Source of the DNA: Macrophomina tecta | Taxonomy: Eukaryota; Ascomycota; Dothideomycetes; Botryosphaeriales; Botryosphaeriaceae | Direction: 5' to 3' | Assembly (NCBI GenBank): GCA_024180945.1 | Contig: JAKSGN010000037.1 | Span: forward strand, 501,501 to 565,500 | DNA: 64,000 nucleotides | Part shown: positions 59,401 to 64,000 of the stretch, piece by piece | How the letters are laid out: every line of letters starts with the position of its first letter | How positions within the stretch are numbered: position 1 is the first letter of the stretch | Position numbers and translations under genes: made by a program | Notes under the pieces: model-generated | The model's database searches: none | Told to the model about the DNA's origin: nothing | Seen by the model: the letters and a program-made list of their open reading frames with translations, nothing else

Positions 59401-60094
59401 CAGCCCGGTCAATGCACCCATTGCCGAGCAGCCGTCAGAGGAGCATATGGCCGAGAGCCGCGTTGAAAAAAGATATTCCCATGCTCCAATGCCCACCAAT
59501 ACGCTCATGAGCGAAAGGGACAGCCGGATGCGCAACAAGCCGACCAAGATGTCGTTCATTGCGCCGCCAGGGCAGTCGCCGGTCGTTCAGGCGCATGGAT
59601 CTCAACGGGTCAGCAGGGCGCCAAGCGCAGCGAATTCCGCTCGCAGTTTCCAGATGGGACAGGACGAGGCGGATCCGGACAATATGCCGCTCAGCCAGAG
59701 GAAGCTTATGATCCAGAAGAACAGGATGTCGTCGCAGCAGCAGCAACGGAACTCGTCGTACCCGTCTCTATCGGCGCAGAACTTCGACTCGCATCAGCCG
59801 CACCGAGAGCGCGAGTCCAGCAACCAGCAGGAGAAGAGAGAGCAGATGTTTGCGTCGTGGCGCGGCTCGCTTCAGCACGACCAGCAGCTGAGACAGCCCG
59901 CGCAACGTGAGAACGAGGGCCGGCGGTCGGCGATGATCAGCGAGCGGCGCAACAAGGAGTGGGCTCAGCAGCAGCAGGAGATCAACCGGCAGCACATCGA
60001 CATGATGATCCACGAGAAGATGCGGACGGGGCAGATGCAGCAGCTGCACCGCGAGAGGCTGCGACGCCTCCAGGCGGGGGCCAAGACGGAGTAG
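56461..60094 (+). CDS. TMEM198-like (DUF4203) membrane protein with large cytosolic tail
   Basis: A 1137-residue membrane protein of the fungal DUF4203/TMEM198 family; its function is not established. Exons are 56461-56809, 56863-56986, 57039-57087, 57147-57534 and 57591-60094. Each phase was checked. A signal peptide (1-22) precedes a Ser/Thr-rich outside segment (to about 130). Seven hydrophobic helices follow (about 139-335; GIAGAVLIITGAIYSLIG, GAFFVAAFIPALLAGG and FLVLKSGGLITS), ending at IACIIIISLLGVASQ. The remaining about 800 residues are cytosolic and disordered, with many Ser, Arg and Gln, ending in a charged coiled coil (EINRQHIDMMIHEKMRTGQ). This layout suggests a surface sensor or channel with a signalling tail, but that is only inference. 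Confidence 0.85.
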
Positions 60095-61084
60095 AAAGCA
60101 AAAATATTTGAGATGTTACGGGCCGATACGGGACACATGATCCACGAGATTCTCCTCGCTTTGGGCAACATGAGACGCGATGATTCTCTTGACTTTTTAT
60201 TCTCTGCTTCTTTTCTTTTCTTCTCAAGCACACGGACGTTTTTGTAACACACGGACGCTGTCGTTTCCATGTCAGCAGTAAATTGGGGTGTTCCGGGAAC
60301 GGCAGGAACAAGCTATAAATGTAATGGCAGAGAGGAGGGTGTTGGTCAGATTCGGACATGGCGGTGGTGGTGGCTTATACCCCGGCGGATTGGATCGAGG
60401 AGGAGGCCCCTCGGCTCTTTCGGAGTTCCACAAAGGCGCGGCGGCGGACGGGCGGGCGTTTGTGCTTAGGGAGGCGGATGGAAAAGTGGCCTGCCTAACG
60501 GGCGGGTGGCTGGAAAGAAAGGCAAAAAAAAATAATAATAATAATAAGGGTACAAACACGGAGCAGCTAAAGAGGCAAGCGGCGGCTCGCGTCGAGTATA
60601 CTACCGCACTCTCTTGAAAATGCCGGATTAAGCTCAAACAGTGATTTCAGCGGCCGCTCAACGTGGCAGAGACACGCGGACTGCCGCGGAACTGGGCGCG
60701 GCAGCAGCAGGGCTCTAGGTGGTGGTGGTGGTGGTTAGGACGTGAGTGCAAACGAGGGCTGGCGAATGGCGGGCTTTGCAGGGGCAGCACGGGTGTTGTT
60801 TGGCAATTTCCACGCATAGCAAAGGCGCCAGAAGCCGCAAAGTGCTTTGCAGGCTCGACGTCACCCGGCACGTATTCATCTGACCAGGAGGCGGGGGCGC
60901 GAGGCGTCGAATGGAAGATGGGGTCGAGGAACAGGGCGGAAGCGCGGACGTGCGAGGCACCTCTTGGGCCAGCCTGTGCTAGCCGTACCATTGTCCTCCA
61001 GACAGCGGAGCCTTTAAACTCGCCCGGAGAGGCTGTCGCTGTCTCTGGCCGACCCGTCGCTCCTTCGCCTGCTCTCGTCCTCTG
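60095..61084. other. Intergenic, DUF4203 gene to ERF4-like gene
   Basis: 990 bases hold the 3' flank of the upstream gene and the promoter of the ERF4-like gene. An A-rich (AAT)n tract lies at 60524-60547. No gene is supported. Confidence 0.45.
60524..60547. repeat. (AAT)n tract
   Basis: A-run followed by about five AAT units, directly visible in the intergenic stretch. Confidence 0.8.
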
Positions 61085-62769
61085 ATGCCGCGTCCGACGG
61101 CGAAGGCAGCGCTGCTTCGTTGTGTTTCGTGCAGCGCTAGCTTCCGCGCCCTCGCTCTCCTTTCCCAATCTCCGCTGCCCACCGCTCCACCACTGCCAGT
61201 CAGACACGCCCACGCCCACGCCCACGCCCACGCCCACGCCGACTCCCACGCCGGCTCCCACGCCCTCCAACTCGTCCAGCGACCGCCGCCCCCAGCTCCA
61301 TCGCCGCACACCACGTGCACACCGCCGCAACCACGGCCGACAACGCTGCCCACTCCCTTCCGCACCCACCACCGCACGCGCATACGCACACCCAGCCACA
61401 CCACGCCCCGAACCCCAACCCCCGCTGGAGTCTGACCCAGCGTATCTTCAACTTCACGCCCTTCCGCCTGCCAGACCCGCCCGCCAGTGCCACCCCGATT
61501 GCCGCCCATCGCGGCGCGCCCGCCTCGCGCCTGTGGAACCCCATCAACTCGTCGCCGCGCACCCCCGTCTCGGCGCCCTCGACCTCGCACCGCAACAACT
61601 CGCTGCCCGCCGGTCCAAATCTCCCCGTCGCCGCCGACCCCATCCCGCCCCCGACCGCCGACGACGGCCGCGACGTCTACCCGCTGCTGCCCTTGCCCGA
61701 CCACCAGCGCCACAGCCGCGCCCACAGCAGCCTCGCTGTCGAGAGGAGCCAAGGCGGAGACAGCTCGCGCGCGAGCATTGGCCTGCCCAGCGGACGCCGC
61801 AGCCTACTGCTCGAGAGACATCCGCAGGGAGGAGGAGGAAGAGACGACTCGCAGCAGCCCACGTCACCCGTCGTAACATCCGCGAAAAAAGCAGGCAAGA
61901 GCCCGGTCTTCGCCATGGACGAGCCACCGACCGCCGCCAAAATCGCCGGCCTCGACCAGCCGCCGCGCGACGACCGCCCCTCGAGCATCATGCTCAACCC
62001 AGACGACCCGGAGGCCGGCCACCGCTTGCACCACTCAGCCTCGCGCGCCACCATGCCGCTCGACACCGGCGGCTTCCGCTCGCGCCAACAGTCGGCCGTC
62101 ACGTTCCCGGAGCCGTCGGAGGCGGGCGACGAGGACGAGTACGCGTGGGGCCCGTCGCACCCGTGTTTCCCCCATCTGAACCCGCATGTGCCCGTGTCGT
62201 CACCGCTGTACAGCACCACCCGCATTATCCGCATCAAGCGCGACTGGATGATTGCCGGCGACCTGGCGCCGACATTCGCGAACTTGTATCCCGAGGTGCT
62301 GGATCCGCTCATCAGCGAGGATCAGTTCCGCAACATCATCAAGAAGATCAATACGGAGCTGCAGGCCGCTTTCAATCCGTACTCGACGCGCGCGTGGGTG
62401 GATGCCGTCATGGGCGCGGCGACTCTGTGGTTGTGGGAGGATCTGGGGCTCACCGGCGTCAAAAAGACTCTGAAGGCGCTGGAGGACTGGATTGAGGAGT
62501 GGAATCGTACCGAGGGCGTGAAGGAGGGCGTCAAGCTCATCCCCTTGAGGAGAACTGGTTATTTGACGGTGCGTTGCGGTGGATTTGCCGGTCCTGTTAT
62601 TTTCTTTGTCGTTTTTGTGCTAATGATGGCACAGCTTGATATTCAAATTCCAGACCCGCACATCGGCCTTGAGCAGTCTACTGCCTCGATACGGTCTGGA
62701 CTCGTCGGCCCGACGGCAGATGCGGACGGCCCGCCTCAATTACCCCACCCAACTGGCATCAAGGTGTAG
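61085..62769 (+). CDS. ERF4: ERF4/GOLGA7-family Ras palmitoyltransferase subunit, start uncertain
   Basis: Erf4 binds the DHHC enzyme Erf2 and together they palmitoylate Ras at the ER. The Golgin A7/ERF4 domain is clear near the C-terminus: IIRIKRDWMIAGDLAPTF, then DQFRNIIKKINTELQAAFNP and GVKLIPLRRTGYL. Exons 2 and 3 are 61200-62568 and 62635-62769. The first ATG in the main frame is at 61915, which would lose the conserved-looking RWSLTQRIFNFTPFRLP stretch. My best model therefore starts at 61085 with a 44-nt first exon and a weak GTGCAG donor (intron 61129-61199), giving 515 residues; the start is the least certain part. The N-terminus is Pro/Arg/His-rich and overlaps a (CACGCC)6 repeat. 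The last intron is in frame without a stop. Confidence 0.7.
61205..61240. repeat. (CACGCC)6 hexanucleotide repeat
   Basis: Six perfect tandem copies of CACGCC are seen directly. In the proposed ERF4 frame they encode Arg-Pro dipeptides, so copy-number change would keep the frame. Confidence 0.9.
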
Positions 62770-64000
62770 AGCTACTCTGCTGCTACCACATGGATCTTCA
62801 TCCCTCTCCTTGACCTCTTTTTCTTTCCACTCTTCCCTTTCCTTTTCTCCAAATTCAAAGCATTACCACGGCGTTCCACATATACACAGACTGGGAAAGG
62901 GCGGAATTGCGGGCATAATAAGTGTTTTTCATTGCCACGGATTGCATAATCGGCGGACCGGAGACATCAAAAAAGCGCTTTTTTGGGAGTGAACTTATTC
63001 TAAGTTCCTTTTTTTGGGTCTGAGAGGGGAGGAAAACATCACAGAACACAGGCGAAGGAGTTGTACAGAATTGTTGGCTTTTTTGTTTTGCCATTGGTTT
63101 TCTTGCTTTCTTGTCGATTGCTAATTCTTCTTTCCTTTTTATTTTTCTTTTTGTTCTTGCGTCTTGCGTTTTTGACTCTTTGGAACGCGGTCTAAACTTG
63201 TAGTGTGATGATACCCTGAGGGAAATTTTTCTCTTATTTTTATTTTCTTTTCCTTTCTTTCTTCTCTTCCGCTGTTTGATCGAACTTTGGAGCAAACTTG
63301 ACTGGGCTTTTGTCCTATGGCTACAAGATAGTTTCCTTTTGCATGTGTTCAATGGCTCTTCCGGTTGTCGTGTGTGGTCAGTGCCTCTTTTTTTTCGAGT
63401 GCAGTCGTCACGAGGTAGGGGAGGACTGGGAAAGACCAAATATCAGAGCCGTGGCATGGCCTCTGCGTGCCGTTATGTCCGTTCCCAAAAAGCCAACCAG
63501 CAGTCATCGGGGGACGTGAAGACCTTGTCATGGACTCGTTGATACGTCAAAATGGAAAGAAAAGCGTTTATCAGCAAATCGGCTTGTTGGTGCTCAAGTC
63601 CGGCCGAGCTGCTCAAAAGACATCTCCGCCGTAAAATAAAATGGACTTATCGCAACGCTCTTACGGCCGGACCTCTCGCCTTACACCCCATACGTAGACA
63701 GTACGCAGGTACATTAATTATTACAAAAACCGATCCCTGGTCGATCATGCTCGGCTGATTTCTTTTTTTAGCCTGCTGCTCGCTCGTTCTTTTTTGTCAT
63801 CCTTCAGCCCTGCATGACAATGCATTCCGCACGGCCACCTTTGGTTTCTTCCCTTTTTCGGGCGTCGTCGCATGAACGGCGCCGCTTTTCCTCAGGTCCT
63901 GGAATCCCGTCGAACCCCAGTCCCCAGTTGAACTGTGAAACAAGAGCCGTTTATTTATTTATTTTTTTCCCTTCTTCTTTCTCTTTCCGACACGTCCGTA
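62770..64000. other. 3' flank of ERF4-like gene and beyond
   Basis: 1.2 kb, T-rich on the plus strand from about 62810 to 63290, consistent with a 3' untranslated region and intergenic DNA. A TTTA repeat lies at 63951-63968. No gene is supported before the window ends. Confidence 0.45.

Noticed and set aside
61122..62495. 457-codon open frame on the plus strand, shifted relative to ERF4
   Set aside because: Its translation is almost pure Arg/Pro/His/Ala and the ERF4 domain is in the other frame. It is a shadow.
1..64000. Transposons, CRISPR arrays or a biosynthetic gene cluster
   Set aside because: I saw no transposase, reverse transcriptase, long terminal repeats, spaced repeats or backbone synthase genes. 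The SDR and hydrolase genes are isolated and do not form a cluster.

Overview
This window is nuclear DNA of a filamentous ascomycete fungus. The genes have many short GT-AG introns of about 50-80 nt, with CTAAC/CTGAC-like branch sites. Coding regions are GC-rich, promoters are CT-rich, and nearly every gene is a typical Pezizomycotina housekeeping gene. Two necrosis-inducing (NLP) genes suggest a plant-associated species, and a Dothideomycete is a reasonable guess, but the sequence alone does not fix the species. I saw no transposon, CRISPR array, origin or clear prokaryotic-type operon.

Layout. Bases 1-22400 are mostly conserved genes: the 3' end of an unidentified gene, a CDC34-type ubiquitin-conjugating enzyme, the recombination factor Swi5, a YTP1-like membrane protein, NLP gene 1, the ERMES subunit MMM1, a short-chain dehydrogenase, saccharopine dehydrogenase LYS9, a derlin, the pseudouridine synthase CBF5 and the Hsp40 SIS1. 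Bases 22400-31700 are gene-poor and look accessory: a small zinc-finger protein, an uncertain hypothetical gene, NLP gene 2, one tRNA-Lys(CTT) and an alpha/beta hydrolase. Bases 31680-62770 return to conserved genes: a small membrane protein, a very large THO2, the haem synthesis gene HEM1, a SAM-domain SNF2 ATPase, glutathione synthetase GSH2, a TMEM198-like (DUF4203) membrane protein with a huge tail, and an ERF4-like palmitoyltransferase subunit.

The genes do not form one pathway. Several touch ER and mitochondrial biology (MMM1, derlin, HEM1, ERF4). Others serve RNA, chromatin or genome maintenance (CBF5, THO2, SNF2, Swi5) or metabolism (LYS9, GSH2). Divergent pairs share short promoters (Swi5/YTP1, MMM1/SDR, LYS9/derlin, SNF2/GSH2).

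I did not find a convincing new biological system. The most notable points are gene-structure oddities: a 10-nt microexon in LYS9, an apparent GC-AG intron in MMM1, in-frame stop-free introns in two genes (one would add a membrane-like segment to ERF4), the two equal-length NLP paralogues, and the SAM+SNF2 architecture. Exon models were built by eye from splice motifs and reading-frame continuity; no search or transcript data were available.
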